Origin: Firmicutes bacterium UBA1535 | GTDB lineage: Bacteria; Bacillota; Clostridia; Tissierellales; Sedimentibacteraceae | Direction: 5' to 3' | Assembly: GCA_002323775.1 (NCBI GenBank) | Contig: DCPV01000098.1 | Location: forward strand, 1-13,124 | DNA length: 13,124 nucleotides | Shown here: piece by piece, positions 5,172-13,124 of the stretch | Numbering within the stretch: the stretch's first letter is position 1 | Layout: each line of letters starts with the position of its first letter | Translations under genes and position numbers: made by a program | Notes under the pieces: model-generated | The model's input: only the letters and a program-made list of their open reading frames with translations | Databases searched by the model: none | Told to the model about the DNA's origin: nothing

Positions 5172-6956
5172 TTATTGTTTTTGCTCTATGCTTACTTTAA
5201 TAGAAAGCTCTTTTAACTGTTTATCAGTTGCTTCGCATGGTGCGTTTGTCATCAAACAGGTTGCGCTTTGAGTTTTCGGAAATGCTACTACATCTTTTAT
5301 GTTGTCAGTACCTGTTAAAATCATAGTAAATCTATCCATTCCGTATGCAATTCCCCCGTGAGGCGGAACTCCATACTTAAATGCTTCTAATAAGAATCCA
5401 AATTTCTCATTTGCTTCTTCTTCGCTTAGTCCCAAGGCTCTGAACATTCTGTTTTGAAGCTGAGCATTATTAATTCTTATACTTCCCCCGCCTACTTCAT
5501 ATCCGTTTATTACTATATCGTAAGCCTTTGCCCTGCAAGCTTCCGGATTTGTTTCTAATTTATCTAAATCTTCATCTATCGGAGCTGTAAATGGATGGTG
5601 CTTAGCCACAAATCTATTTTCTTCCTCATCATATTCAAATAATGGGAACTCTGTTATCCAAACAAGCTCATATACATCATTGGAAATTAAGTTTTTACTC
5701 TGAGCTATTTCAGTTCTTAATGCTCCTAAAACAGTACTTACAACACCATTTTTGTCTGCAACTACAAATACTATGTCCTTTTCTTTTAGATTTAATCTTT
5801 CTTTTAATGCCTCTAGCTCAGATTCTGCCAAGAATTTAGCTATAGGTGATTCTATTGCGCCATTCTCAAATTTAAGCCAAGCAAGAGCTTTTCCTCCATA
5901 GGTTTTTATAAACTTCTCTAAGTTTGAAAGTCCCTTTTTAGAGAAATCATCAGCAGAGCCATCTATTTTAATACATTTTACCCTTCCACCATCTTCAACG
6001 GTTGATTTGAAAGCATTGAATGTTGAATTAGTAAATATATCAGATATATCATTGATTTCATAGCCAAAGCGAAGGTCTGGCTTATCTGAGCCGTATTTAT
6101 CCATAGCAGTTTGATACGTCATACGCTTGATAGGCAGCTCTATATCAATGCCTTTTATCTCTTTAAATACCTTAGCAATAAGCTTTTCATTCATTGCTAT
6201 GACATCTTCAACATCTACAAATGACATTTCGCAGTCAAGCTGTGTAAATTCAGGTTGTCTATCAGATCTTAAATCCTCATCTCTAAAGCATCTTACTATC
6301 TGGTAGTATCTGTTAAAGCCTGAAACCATCAAAAGTTGCTTGAACAACTGAGGTGATTGTGGCAAAGCATAAAACTTACCTTCATTAACCCTACTTGGAA
6401 CTAGATAGTCTCTTGCTCCCTCCGGAGTAGGCTTTGTCAAATAAGGTGTTTCTATTTCATTAAAATGATTTTCAAACATAAAATTTCTGATTACATTGTT
6501 CATCTTAGCTCTTGTTAAAAGCTTCTTTTGCATAGATGGCTTTCTAAGATCTAAAAATCTGTATTTGAGTCTCATTTGCTCTCCTACATCATCATTATCC
6601 TTGATGTAAATTGGTGGAGTTTGTGCAGTATCAAGAATTCTTAGCTCCTGAGCATAAACCTCAATATCTCCTGTTTCCATCTCAGGATTTTTTGATTCTC
6701 TTTCTCTTACTTCACCTCTGACAGCTATAACAAATTCACTTCTTAGCGATTCTGCCTTTTCAAATGACTCCTTGCTAAAATCTGTATCAAAGACTATTTG
6801 AACTAAGCCTGTTATATCTCTCAAATCAACAAAGACAAGTCCTCCTAAATTTCTTCTTTTTTGAACCCAACCCATAAGTGTAACTTCTTTACCTATATCG
6901 CTCATACGAAAATCGTTACACATATTAGTCCTTCTTAAATTTCCCATTGTTTCCAT
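5172..6956 (-). CDS. aspS: Aspartyl-tRNA synthetase
   Basis: A 594-residue cytosolic class II synthetase of the bacterial type that charges tRNA-Asp with aspartate. It has an N-terminal OB-fold anticodon-binding domain (about 1-120, GWVQKRRNLGGLVFVDLRD), motif 2 around 224-242 (FRDEDLRSDRQPEFTQLD), the bacterial GAD insertion between about 285 and 415, and motif 3 near 529-545 (GGIAYGMDRF). The length is normal for the family. The start at 6956 has GGAAG eight bases upstream. Leu37 stands where non-discriminating enzymes often carry His, a weak hint that this one is tRNA-Asp specific. It is single-gene and controlled by the T-box leader upstream. Confidence 0.97.
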   Translation of the reverse strand: METMGNLRRTNMCNDFRMSDIGKEVTLMGWVQKRRNLGGLVFVDLRDITGLVQIVFDTDFSKESFEKAESLRSEFVIAVRGEVRERESKNPEMETGDIEVYAQELRILDTAQTPPIYIKDNDDVGEQMRLKYRFLDLRKPSMQKKLLTRAKMNNVIRNFMFENHFNEIETPYLTKPTPEGARDYLVPSRVNEGKFYALPQSPQLFKQLLMVSGFNRYYQIVRCFRDEDLRSDRQPEFTQLDCEMSFVDVEDVIAMNEKLIAKVFKEIKGIDIELPIKRMTYQTAMDKYGSDKPDLRFGYEINDISDIFTNSTFNAFKSTVEDGGRVKCIKIDGSADDFSKKGLSNLEKFIKTYGGKALAWLKFENGAIESPIAKFLAESELEALKERLNLKEKDIVFVVADKNGVVSTVLGALRTEIAQSKNLISNDVYELVWITEFPLFEYDEEENRFVAKHHPFTAPIDEDLDKLETNPEACRAKAYDIVINGYEVGGGSIRINNAQLQNRMFRALGLSEEEANEKFGFLLEAFKYGVPPHGGIAYGMDRFTMILTGTDNIKDVVAFPKTQSATCLMTNAPCEATDKQLKELSIKVSIEQKQ

Positions 6957-7050
6957 AATAATTACTTCCTTTCTCGATTTATAGTGATTTATTTTTTTCT
7001 GTAGGATATAGACTATTTATAACAATAAAGTTAAAAACTTTCTTATTAAA

Positions 7051-7245
7051 TAAAAAACTCGTCTCCTACATTACTGTAGGGACGAGTAAAACCCGCGTTG
7101 CCACCCTAATTGGATTATAAATAATCCCTCTTAATTAGTTCGCTTATTAATGAGGTGTCTTCATCAAAGTATATAAACAGGCTTTCACCATCCCTGAATC
7201 GCTAAATACATATTCTTTTAACTACTATTCCTCAAGCAATATTTA
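7051..7245 (-). promoter_or_regulatory. T-box riboswitch leader of aspS (Asp specifier GAC)
   Basis: On the minus strand, stem I opens with GAGG and an AGTA motif and closes with CCTC. Its distal part shows GGTGAAAGCC, and the specifier loop reads GAAGACACCTC, placing GAC (Asp) at 7157-7159. The T-box sequence AGGGTGGCAACGCGGGT lies at 7091-7107. The competing terminator stem (7058-7086, CTCGTC/GACGAG) is followed by TTTTTT. Uncharged tRNA-Asp should stabilise the antiterminator and allow aspS transcription. The motif order and the match of specifier to downstream gene make this secure. Confidence 0.95.
7058..7086 (-). terminator. Regulated terminator of the aspS T-box
   Basis: The stem CTCGTCCCTAC/GTAGGAGACGAG, with one bulge, is followed on the minus strand by TTTTTTATTT at 7048-7057. 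It is the terminator alternative to the T-box antiterminator. Confidence 0.9.
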
Positions 7246-7253
7246 TTTATAAT

Positions 7254-7282
7254 AAATTACCACACAATTTGCTTTATGTCAA
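7254..7282 (-). promoter_or_regulatory. aspS: Promoter of the aspS leader
   Basis: On the minus strand a perfect TTGACA (7277-7282), a 17-base spacer ending TGG (extended -10), then TAATTT (7254-7259). The predicted start near 7247 falls just before stem I of the T-box. Confidence 0.7.
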
Positions 7283-7312
7283 TAATTATTTGCATAAATT
7301 GTAAAGATAATT

Positions 7313-8415
7313 TTACTTTAATCTAAATCTTAATAAAACTGGATTGTGGTCTGAGAATTTGAAGTCTGCATCTATGTTCTCTGCTATTGCTTCTATGTTG
7401 TTTGATATTATGAAGCCATCCAGTATTGCTATGTAGTTTACCCCTTTAGTATAAGGTATATCAGTACTTCTATAGGTTGCAACAGTCTTATAGTTTTCTG
7501 CCTTAACTATACTAAATCCCTCTGCTAAATTTTTTTCATTCAGTGGGAATACCCAATCAGGTATGTTTTGCTGTGATTCAAAACCATCAATCATCCCTGC
7601 TATATCATGGTTAAAATCCCCTCCTACTATAACATAGTTACCCTTTTGATATTCTGCTCCAATAAAGCTATTTAATAGCTCTAATTGCTTTTCTCTTACT
7701 AGTCCTCCCTCATCAAAAGCTGACATATGAGAATTTATAATCACTAAGTCCTTACCATTTTCTACCGGCAATTTTGAAACTAAAAAGCATCTGTCAAGGT
7801 CAAAAAACTTAGTAGGAAAGCTTTCATCTACTGGATATCTTACTCTGATACTTTCATTTACCTTGTACTTGCTAAATGTTGCTAGACCGCTATCTACAAA
7901 GCCATGAGGCTCATTTAAAGGAAGCATGAGATAAGAACTATGAAAATTTTGTGCAAATACTGATAAATGTTTAAAAAATAATTTTTTTAGCATTTCATAT
8001 TGATTACATTATAGCTTCTTGTAGATTTAGTATCTACTTCTTGAAATAAATAAAAATTTGCATCCTTGCTATTGGCAATATCCATAACTCCATTAGTGTT
8101 TTCAACAACTACTTCTTTGCTTTTAGCAACAGATCCTTTTCCGGCAACCTTAATTCCATCATTCATCATACCTTTATCCATAAAAAATGAAAACTCATGA
8201 TTGTATGCGCCAAAGCCAATGTTGTAAGTCAATGCTGTATATTCTTCTGAAAGCTTTATAACTTCTGGCTGTTGATTAAAGGTTTCTAGGGTTTGAAAAT
8301 CTTCTATCCTGTAATAGTTTACGCTCATGTAAATTACATAAGCTGCTACTAAGACTACAGCAATTAACAGCAATGATAATATGCTTCTTGCAAATATCTT
8401 AAAAAATTTATTCAT
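7313..8415 (-). pseudogene. Membrane-anchored endonuclease/exonuclease/phosphatase family protein, frameshifted
   Basis: Two overlapping frames together make one protein of about 367 residues. The upstream part (8415-7987, 142 codons) has an N-terminal membrane segment (about residues 11-31) and the EEP-fold signatures LTYNIGF (62-68) and YLFQEVD (metal-ligand Glu126). The downstream part (to 7313) supplies GGDFNHD, LDGFIISNN and SDHNPVLL, the remaining catalytic motifs of the DNase I-like fold. The frames join if one A is restored at about 8003-8006, giving VNQYEMLKK across the break. AAAGGAG at 8424-8430 supports the start at 8415. The substrate (nucleic acid, phospholipid or other phosphoester) cannot be told. 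The break could be a real mutation or a sequence error; the downstream half alone lacks the first half of the active site. Confidence 0.85.
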
Positions 8416-8567
8416 AGTATTCGCTCCTTTATATGAATTTATAACAATTTATAATTATACTGGTTTTCAATAAAAATCTATAAAATTAAGAAGATTTTAA
8501 AATAATTTATACTAATATTATACATATAAATGTACCATATTTTAGAAATTTCTTCAAGCATTACTAT

Positions 8568-8607
8568 AAAAAAACTCGCTACTATATTTATAGTAACGAG
8601 TTTTTTT
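8568..8607 (-). terminator. Terminator of ppdK
   Basis: An inverted repeat built on AAAAAAACTCG and CGAGTTTTTTT with one mismatch in the stem; the minus strand ends in seven T. It lies 19 bases downstream of the ppdK stop. Confidence 0.88.
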
Positions 8608-8625
8608 ATATTTTAATCTTTTAAA

Positions 8626-11250
8626 TTATTTATTTTTTAAAGCTGCCTGAGCTGCTGATAATCTTGCTACTGGTACTCTGTATGGAGAGCAAGAAACGTA
8701 GTCTAAGCCTGTTCTGTGGAAGAATTCGATTGATGCTGGGTCTCCACCGTGCTCACCGCAAACTCCAACCTTTAATTTAGCTTTTACTCCTCTACCTAAC
8801 TTAACGCTCATCTCTACTAACTTACCAACTCCAACTTGGTCTATTGATTGGAATGGGTCTGTTTCAAGTATACCTTGATCTTTGTAGCTCTCTATGAATT
8901 TACCTGCATCATCTCTTGAGAAACCAAATGTCATTTGTGTCAAGTCATTTGTTCCGAATGAGAAGAATTCAGCTTCCTCAGCTATTTCATCAGAAGTTAC
9001 ACAAGCTCTTGGTATTTCTATCATTGTTCCAACCATGTATGTTAGATCAGAAGATTTCTCTTTCTTAACAAGCTCAGCTGTCTCAACAACTGCATCCTTA
9101 ACTACCTTTAACTCTGATTTTTTACCAACTAATGGTATCATTATTTCAGGAACTATAGCTATATTTTCTGACTTGCTAACTTCTATAGCTGCTTCAATTA
9201 TAGCTCTTGTTTGCATTCTTGCTATTTCCGGATAAGTTACAGCAAGTCTACATCCTCTGTGTCCAAGCATTGGGTTGAATTCATGAAGACTGCTTATAGT
9301 TTCTTTTACAGCTGATACTTCAAGCTTCATAGCTTTTGCTAAGTCTACTATATCATCTTCTGCTTGTGGTAAGAATTCATGTAGAGGTGGATCAAGAAGT
9401 CTTATAGTTACTGGTCTTGGTCCCATTATTTTGTATATTTCTTTAAAGTCATTCTTTTGCATTGGTAATATTTCAGCTAAAGCTTCTTCTCTTTGCTCTA
9501 ATGTATCTGACAATATCATCTTTCTAACAGAGAATATTCTTGATTCTTCGAAGAACATATGCTCTGTTCTGCAAAGTCCTATACCTTCTGCTCCAAATTT
9601 GATAGCTGTTGCTGAATCATTTGGAGTATCAGCATTTGTTCTGATTTTCAATGTTCTTATTTCATCAGCCCATTTCATAAGAGTCTCAAAGTTTCCTGAT
9701 ATTCCAGCTTCTTTAGTTTCAATGCTTCCTTTGTATACTCTACCTAAGCTTCCGTCAAGTGAGATATAATCTCCCTCTTTGAATTTTTCGCCTCTTGCTA
9801 CAAGCACTTTAGCATGCTCATCAACTGATATATCTTCACAACCAGATACACAGCACTTACCCATTCCTCTTGCAACAACCGCTGCATGAGATGTCATACC
9901 TCCACGAGCTGTTAGGATACCTTGTGCTTTTACCATTCCTTCCAAATCTTCTGGAGATGTTTCTTTTCTTACTAATATTACTTTTGAACCAGCCTCTGCT
10001 GCCTTAACTGCATCTTCTGCTGTAAAGTAAATTCTACCTGTAGCAGCTCCTGGAGATGCTGCAAGACCTTTAGCTATTTCAACTGCTTCCTTTTGAGCTT
10101 TTGTATCAAAAGTTGGGTGCAATAATTGATCCAATGATTTTGGCTCTATACGCATAACTGCTTCTTCTTTAGTTATAAGTCCTTCAGCAACTAATTCAAC
10201 AGCTATTCTTAAAGCTGCTTCAGCAGTTCTCTTTCCATTACGAGTTTGGAGTATGTATAGTTTACCTTGTTCAATAGTGAACTCGATATCCTGCATATCC
10301 TTGTAGTGATTTTCCAATATATTAGAAATTTTTACAAATTCTTCATAAGCATGTGGCATTACTTTTGCCAATTCAGTTATATGTTGAGGTGTTCTAATTC
10401 CAGCAACAACGTCTTCACCTTGAGCATTCATTAAGAATTCACCAAATATAGCTTTCTCTCCTGTAGCGGCATTTCTAGTGAAAGAAACTCCAGTTCCACA
10501 GTCATTTCCCATATTACCAAATACCATTGATTGAACATTTACTGCTGTTCCTATATCATGTGGTATTTCATTTAGATTTCTATAAAATATCGCACGAGGA
10601 TTGTTCCATGATCTAAAAACTGCCTCTACTGCTCCTAATAATTGTGTTTTTGGATCTTGTGGGAACTCAGCTCCAGTTTCTTTTACATATATTGCCTTGT
10701 AGCTATCAACTAATTCTTTTAAATCAGCAGCTGAAAGTTCAGTGTCTAACTTAACACCTTTCTTTTCTTTTAATGCGTCCATAGCAGCATCAAATTTATG
10801 CTTAGAAATCTCTAAAACAACATCTCCGTACATTTGTAAGAATCTTCTGTAGCTATCATATGCAAATCTTTCATTTTCTGTTTTCTTAATAACTCCAAGA
10901 ATAGCCTTGTCATTTAAACCAAGGTTAAGGATAGTATCCATCATACCAGGCATTGAGAATTTAGCTCCAGAACGAACAGAAACAAGTAGCGGATTCTCGT
11001 TATCTCCAAATACCTTGCCTGATTTTTCTTCTAATTTCTTTATGCTTTCATTGATTTGCTCTATTACTTCATTAGAAATCTTTTTATCTTGCTTGTAATA
11101 TTCTGTACAAGCTTCAGTTGTTATAGTCATACCAAATGGAACGGGCAATCCAATATTGGTCATTTCCGCTAAGTTAGCGCCTTTGCCTCCGAGCAAGTCC
11201 TTTTGCTTAGCATTTCCTTCGTTAAATAAATAAACCCATTTTTTACTCAT
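8626..11250 (-). CDS. ppdK: Pyruvate, phosphate dikinase
   Basis: An 874-residue cytosolic enzyme interconverting pyruvate + ATP + Pi and phosphoenolpyruvate + AMP + PPi; in anaerobes it often serves PPi-linked glycolysis. The N-terminal ATP-grasp region opens with GGKGANLAEM. The central phosphohistidine domain carries GGMTSHAAVVARG with the catalytic His455. The C-terminal TIM barrel has GLCRTEHMFF, the FGTNDLTQM motif and VGVCGEHGG with the catalytic Cys831. The length and both catalytic positions equal the numbering of the Clostridium symbiosum enzyme. The start at ATG 11250 is preferred to an in-frame TTG at 11262 because GGAGG lies between them. It is transcribed alone, with its own terminator. 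Confidence 0.97.
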   Translation of the reverse strand: MSKKWVYLFNEGNAKQKDLLGGKGANLAEMTNIGLPVPFGMTITTEACTEYYKQDKKISNEVIEQINESIKKLEEKSGKVFGDNENPLLVSVRSGAKFSMPGMMDTILNLGLNDKAILGVIKKTENERFAYDSYRRFLQMYGDVVLEISKHKFDAAMDALKEKKGVKLDTELSAADLKELVDSYKAIYVKETGAEFPQDPKTQLLGAVEAVFRSWNNPRAIFYRNLNEIPHDIGTAVNVQSMVFGNMGNDCGTGVSFTRNAATGEKAIFGEFLMNAQGEDVVAGIRTPQHITELAKVMPHAYEEFVKISNILENHYKDMQDIEFTIEQGKLYILQTRNGKRTAEAALRIAVELVAEGLITKEEAVMRIEPKSLDQLLHPTFDTKAQKEAVEIAKGLAASPGAATGRIYFTAEDAVKAAEAGSKVILVRKETSPEDLEGMVKAQGILTARGGMTSHAAVVARGMGKCCVSGCEDISVDEHAKVLVARGEKFKEGDYISLDGSLGRVYKGSIETKEAGISGNFETLMKWADEIRTLKIRTNADTPNDSATAIKFGAEGIGLCRTEHMFFEESRIFSVRKMILSDTLEQREEALAEILPMQKNDFKEIYKIMGPRPVTIRLLDPPLHEFLPQAEDDIVDLAKAMKLEVSAVKETISSLHEFNPMLGHRGCRLAVTYPEIARMQTRAIIEAAIEVSKSENIAIVPEIMIPLVGKKSELKVVKDAVVETAELVKKEKSSDLTYMVGTMIEIPRACVTSDEIAEEAEFFSFGTNDLTQMTFGFSRDDAGKFIESYKDQGILETDPFQSIDQVGVGKLVEMSVKLGRGVKAKLKVGVCGEHGGDPASIEFFHRTGLDYVSCSPYRVPVARLSAAQAALKNK

Positions 11251-11255
11251 ATTTT

Positions 11256-11260
11256 CCTCC
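11256..11260 (-). promoter_or_regulatory. Ribosome-binding site that sets the ppdK start
   Basis: GGAGG on the minus strand, five bases before ATG 11250. It would lie within codons of the longer TTG-initiated frame. A small 5-bp hairpin (ACGCC 11276-11280 / GGCGT 11264-11268) sits immediately upstream and might influence ribosome access. Confidence 0.75.
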
Positions 11261-11262
11261 AA

Positions 11263-11657
11263 TACGCCTATACTTGGCGTTGTAAATTTTATTAATAGGA
11301 CATCAAGTTTTGAATCTTATAAATTCAAGCTTTTTTAATCCATAAAATAACATTTTTATTTTTGTGTTTATGTTAAAACCATAATTTCACTTGCCATATA
11401 TGATACAACAAAATCATCAAAAAGTACAGTTATTTTTTATATTTTGTAATAAAGCAAGGCGATAACTGTATATTTCGTTTTTATATATGCCAATATCTAT
11501 TTTTTGCATTACTTATTATATTTAAGACCTCAGAAGATTTAATTAACAATATATATGCCACAATGTATCGTGTATATACTATATATAGTATAACCTCATG
11601 TTTAATTTTTCATAAATTAAAATTAAATTTCTAAATAATTTCAATTAACTATTAATT
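11263..11657. other. AT-rich gap between thyX and ppdK with repeats and a palindrome
   Basis: No convincing gene on either strand. It contains a spaced inverted repeat TACAGTTAT (11425-11433) / ATAACTGTA (11462-11470). Three copies of an ATATATG(C/G)C motif lie near 11394-11403, 11483-11493 and 11550-11560. A perfect 18-bp palindrome is at 11575-11592. It must contain the ppdK promoter, but I see no clear -35/-10 pair. Confidence 0.5.
11575..11592. promoter_or_regulatory. Perfect 18-bp palindrome, operator-like
   Basis: TATACTATATATAGTATA reads the same on both strands. It lies 65 bp beyond the thyX stop and about 325 bp upstream of the ppdK start. It could be a regulator site or a chance AT-rich palindrome. 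Confidence 0.4.
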
Positions 11658-11672
11658 TTATTTTAGAAATTT
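11625..11672 (-). terminator. Possible terminator hairpin of thyX
   Basis: An 11-bp inverted repeat, AAATTTCTAAA (11625-11635) and TTTAGAAATTT (11662-11672), spans the thyX stop codon. On the minus strand it is followed by AATTTTAATTT. The stem is AT-rich with a long loop, so the call is weak. Confidence 0.4.
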
Positions 11673-12425
11673 TTCTCTCATTTCTAAAATCCTTCCACAA
11701 GTCATTTTACCCTCCGGGCAAGGACCTGAAGCACATGATGGACCTGAGTTTTTAAATATATTAGGAGCTACTGTTTTAACCTCATTAAGCATCAATTCAG
11801 CCATCTCTCTAATCTCCCACTGAGCCCTTGTACAGCATCTTACATTGAAAAAGTGCATAAGACTTCTTGCATTCATTGTTATCATTATTTTTGTTTCACA
11901 AGCATTTGGTAAAACGTAACGAGCATCTTCTATAGCGCTTTTTTCAGCTGATGAATTTGCTTGTTTTTCAGACATTCCTGCTTTTATGTACTGTTCTATA
12001 TATTGAGATTTTAGGATATTTGCTATATCATCATATGTTTTTTGATTATTTTCCATAGCTTCTATGTATAACTTTCTTGCTTTTTCATTTTCATTTATCG
12101 CAGGTGGAACAATGTATTGGAATTGACCCTCAGTCACATATCTTTGAGAACGCTGTGAATAACTTGCAATTCTATGTCTAACCAACTGATGTGTCAATGT
12201 TCTCGAAACGCCCTCAACAGCAAATGAAAAGCTGCAATGTTCTATAGGAGATTGATGTCCGAGAGTCATAAGCATTTTTAAAAATTTCTCTATATTTTCC
12301 TCTGATAAATCGTCCATTATTTCGTCTGCACCTAATTGTGAGTAGCATAACTTCGCTGATGCTGCAACAAGCTTTTCAGGCTCTGATGTATGTGACACTA
12401 ATTTAACTCTTAATTTAGCTTCCAT
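11658..12425 (-). CDS. thyX: Flavin-dependent thymidylate synthase ThyX
   Basis: A 255-residue enzyme that methylates dUMP to dTMP using methylenetetrahydrofolate, FAD and NADPH; it works as a cytosolic tetramer. The signature RHR-x7-S is present in [19 protein letters not shown], and the C-terminal half contains [21 protein letters not shown], typical of the family. The longest frame begins at 12515, but its first 30 residues ([16 protein letters not shown]...) do not resemble ThyX and overlap two hairpins. I therefore place the start at 12425 ([13 protein letters not shown]), where homologues normally begin. AAGGA lies upstream at a slightly long distance, so the exact start is less certain. 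No thyA is seen here. Confidence 0.92.
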   Translation of the reverse strand: MEAKLRVKLVSHTSEPEKLVAASAKLCYSQLGADEIMDDLSEENIEKFLKMLMTLGHQSPIEHCSFSFAVEGVSRTLTHQLVRHRIASYSQRSQRYVTEGQFQYIVPPAINENEKARKLYIEAMENNQKTYDDIANILKSQYIEQYIKAGMSEKQANSSAEKSAIEDARYVLPNACETKIMITMNARSLMHFFNVRCCTRAQWEIREMAELMLNEVKTVAPNIFKNSGPSCASGPCPEGKMTCGRILEMREKFLK

Positions 12426-12486
12426 AATTCTTGCATTCCTTTCCATATGTTTAAATTTTATAGTATATATAATCTCTGTGATATAA

Positions 12487-12538
12487 AGTCTTTTTGCAAA
12501 AGACTCGCAAAGCACTGAGTAATATCCTGCGGATATTA
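12487..12538 (-). other. Twin hairpins with identical triloops upstream of thyX
   Basis: Two perfect 8-bp stems lie side by side: AGTCTTTT/AAAAGACT (12487-12494 and 12498-12505) and TAATATCC/GGATATTA (12520-12527 and 12531-12538). Both enclose a TGC (GCA on the minus strand) triloop. They may be leader RNA structure or protein sites for thyX. Confidence 0.5.
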
Positions 12539-12622
12539 TAGCATAAAACTAAATAAAAAAAAACACATAATTCAACATTTTTTAAGTAATTGCAAGATAT
12601 TTTTTTAACAATAATAAAGCGT

Positions 12623-12667
12623 AATAATAAGGTGTTCTACAATAAGCTTTTAGAACACCTTGTTATT
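12623..12667 (-). terminator. Terminator of the small acidic protein gene
   Basis: The stem AATAATAAGGTGTTCT (12623-12638) pairs with AGAACACCTTGTTATT (12652-12667) with one mismatch and a 13-base loop. It starts about 20 bases after the stop of the small gene. The tail on the minus strand is only modestly T-rich. Confidence 0.7.
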
Positions 12668-12687
12668 ATTAGCAGCAAACAAATGAG

Positions 12688-12897
12688 CTATTTTATCATT
12701 ATGTGAGTATTGACATAGTTTGTAACATATGCTTTATCTGCACTGTTTTTGAATTTCATGTGATGAGATTCCTCGTTTTCGAAATTTTTTAGATATACAT
12801 CCATCTCATCATCCTTATCCTCATACTTTATACACCTAAAGCCTTTGTCATATAGTTTTTGCAGTTCATCGAGAGTGTTGTTATTGTTCATTTGCAT
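12688..12897 (-). CDS. Small acidic protein of unknown function (69 aa)
   Basis: I do not recognise this family. The 69-residue product is acidic and charged, with a Leu-rich helical start (TLDELQKLYDKGFRCIKYEDKDDEMDV broken by one Cys), a possible short beta segment (MDVYLKNF) and an HHMKF stretch. It has no signal peptide or membrane segment. AAAGGG lies nine bases upstream of ATG 12897; a second ATG two codons later is also possible. It is followed by its own hairpin, so it seems to be a real single-gene unit. The codon choice resembles the neighbours. Confidence 0.65.
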   Translation of the reverse strand: MQMNNNNTLDELQKLYDKGFRCIKYEDKDDEMDVYLKNFENEESHHMKFKNSADKAYVTNYVNTHIMIK

Positions 12898-12977
12898 AAT
12901 TAAAATCCCTTTCTTTTAAATTATTATTATATAAAATATATAGTACCTTTCAAGGCACGACTATTTAAGTATAAAAA

Positions 12978-13002
12978 AACACCAAAGCTAAGCTTTAGTG
13001 TT
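12978..13002 (-). terminator. Terminator hairpin for a gene beyond the right edge
   Basis: On the minus strand AACACTAAAGCT/AGCTTTGGTGTT is followed by TTTTTTTATAC, a good intrinsic terminator form with one mismatch. No open frame reaches it within the window, so the gene it serves would lie to the right. Confidence 0.6.
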
Positions 13003-13034
13003 AAAATGCAAGTCATAAACTTATGTGTTAAAAG

Positions 13035-13060
13035 TTTAATATATAAATCTATATATTAAA
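13035..13060. repeat. Perfect 11-bp AT inverted repeat
   Basis: TTTAATATATA (13035-13045) and TATATATTAAA (13050-13060) with a 4-base loop. It contains no G or C in the stem. Function is unknown. Confidence 0.5.
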
Positions 13061-13085
13061 AATACTAAAGCATAGCTCTAGTATT
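13061..13085. repeat. Second hairpin related to the one at 12978
   Basis: AATACTAAAGC (13061-13071) and GCTCTAGTATT (13075-13085) pair with one mismatch. The sequence resembles the hairpin at 12978-13002, suggesting a duplicated or tandem terminator. Confidence 0.5.
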
Positions 13086-13124
13086 TCCACGTTCACACAA
13101 AATATTTATTTTGGAATATTAATT

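Noticed and set aside
5642..5839. 65-codon plus-strand frame within aspS
   Set aside because: It is an antisense shadow of the conserved AspRS coding sequence.
8894..11098. Plus-strand frames of 63-113 codons within ppdK
   Set aside because: They are Ser/Ile-rich translations of the antisense strand of PPDK, with no ribosome-binding sites.
11251..11262. TTG start adding four residues to PPDK
   Set aside because: The GGAGG lies inside this extension, and starting at 11250 gives the family's standard 874 residues with His455 and Cys831 in register.
12426..12515. 30-residue N-terminal extension of ThyX
   Set aside because: It does not resemble ThyX homologues and overlaps a hairpin with the GCA loop; the family start fits 12425.

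Overview
The window looks like a chromosomal segment of a low-GC anaerobic Clostridia-type Bacillota. The evidence is strong AT bias, AGGAGG ribosome-binding sites, a T-box leader on aspS, an 874-residue pyruvate phosphate dikinase of the clostridial type and a flavin-dependent ThyX. I cannot name the species.

Positions 1-5165 hold the unusual part. On the minus strand, 1-1360 carries four short genes of 51-55 codons in tandem. Each has its own promoter, strong ribosome-binding site and terminator hairpin, and each is preceded by a 50-bp inverted repeat that overlaps the -35 region. The peptides share a leader-like N-terminus (MKxLLDSIW, then acidic residues), a constant SCGGPKPP block and a cysteine three residues from the C-terminus. 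They fall into two C-terminal types arranged A-B-A-B. Divergent from them, on the plus strand, are two radical SAM/SPASM enzymes (1469-2827 and 2905-4197) and an M55 (DppA-like) zinc aminopeptidase (4198-5109), which form an operon ended by a hairpin at 5111-5161. This reads as a RiPP (ribosomally made, post-translationally modified peptide) locus: four precursors, two radical maturases and one peptidase. No transporter, immunity gene or regulator lies in the window. The left edge cuts through a terminator hairpin of the array, so more of the locus may lie outside.

Positions 5166-13124 are mostly housekeeping genes on the minus strand. In order they are: aspS with a T-box leader whose specifier is GAC (Asp); a membrane-anchored endonuclease/exonuclease/phosphatase-family gene broken by a one-base frameshift; ppdK; a 400-bp AT-rich gap with repeats and an 18-bp palindrome; thyX, preceded by two hairpins with the same triloop; a small acidic protein of unknown function; and an intergenic stretch of three inverted repeats at the right edge.

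Two starts are better placed downstream of the longest reading frame because a Shine-Dalgarno sequence sits inside the apparent N-terminus (2905 for the second radical SAM gene, 11250 for ppdK). ThyX is also best started internally, at 12425, from family alignment.
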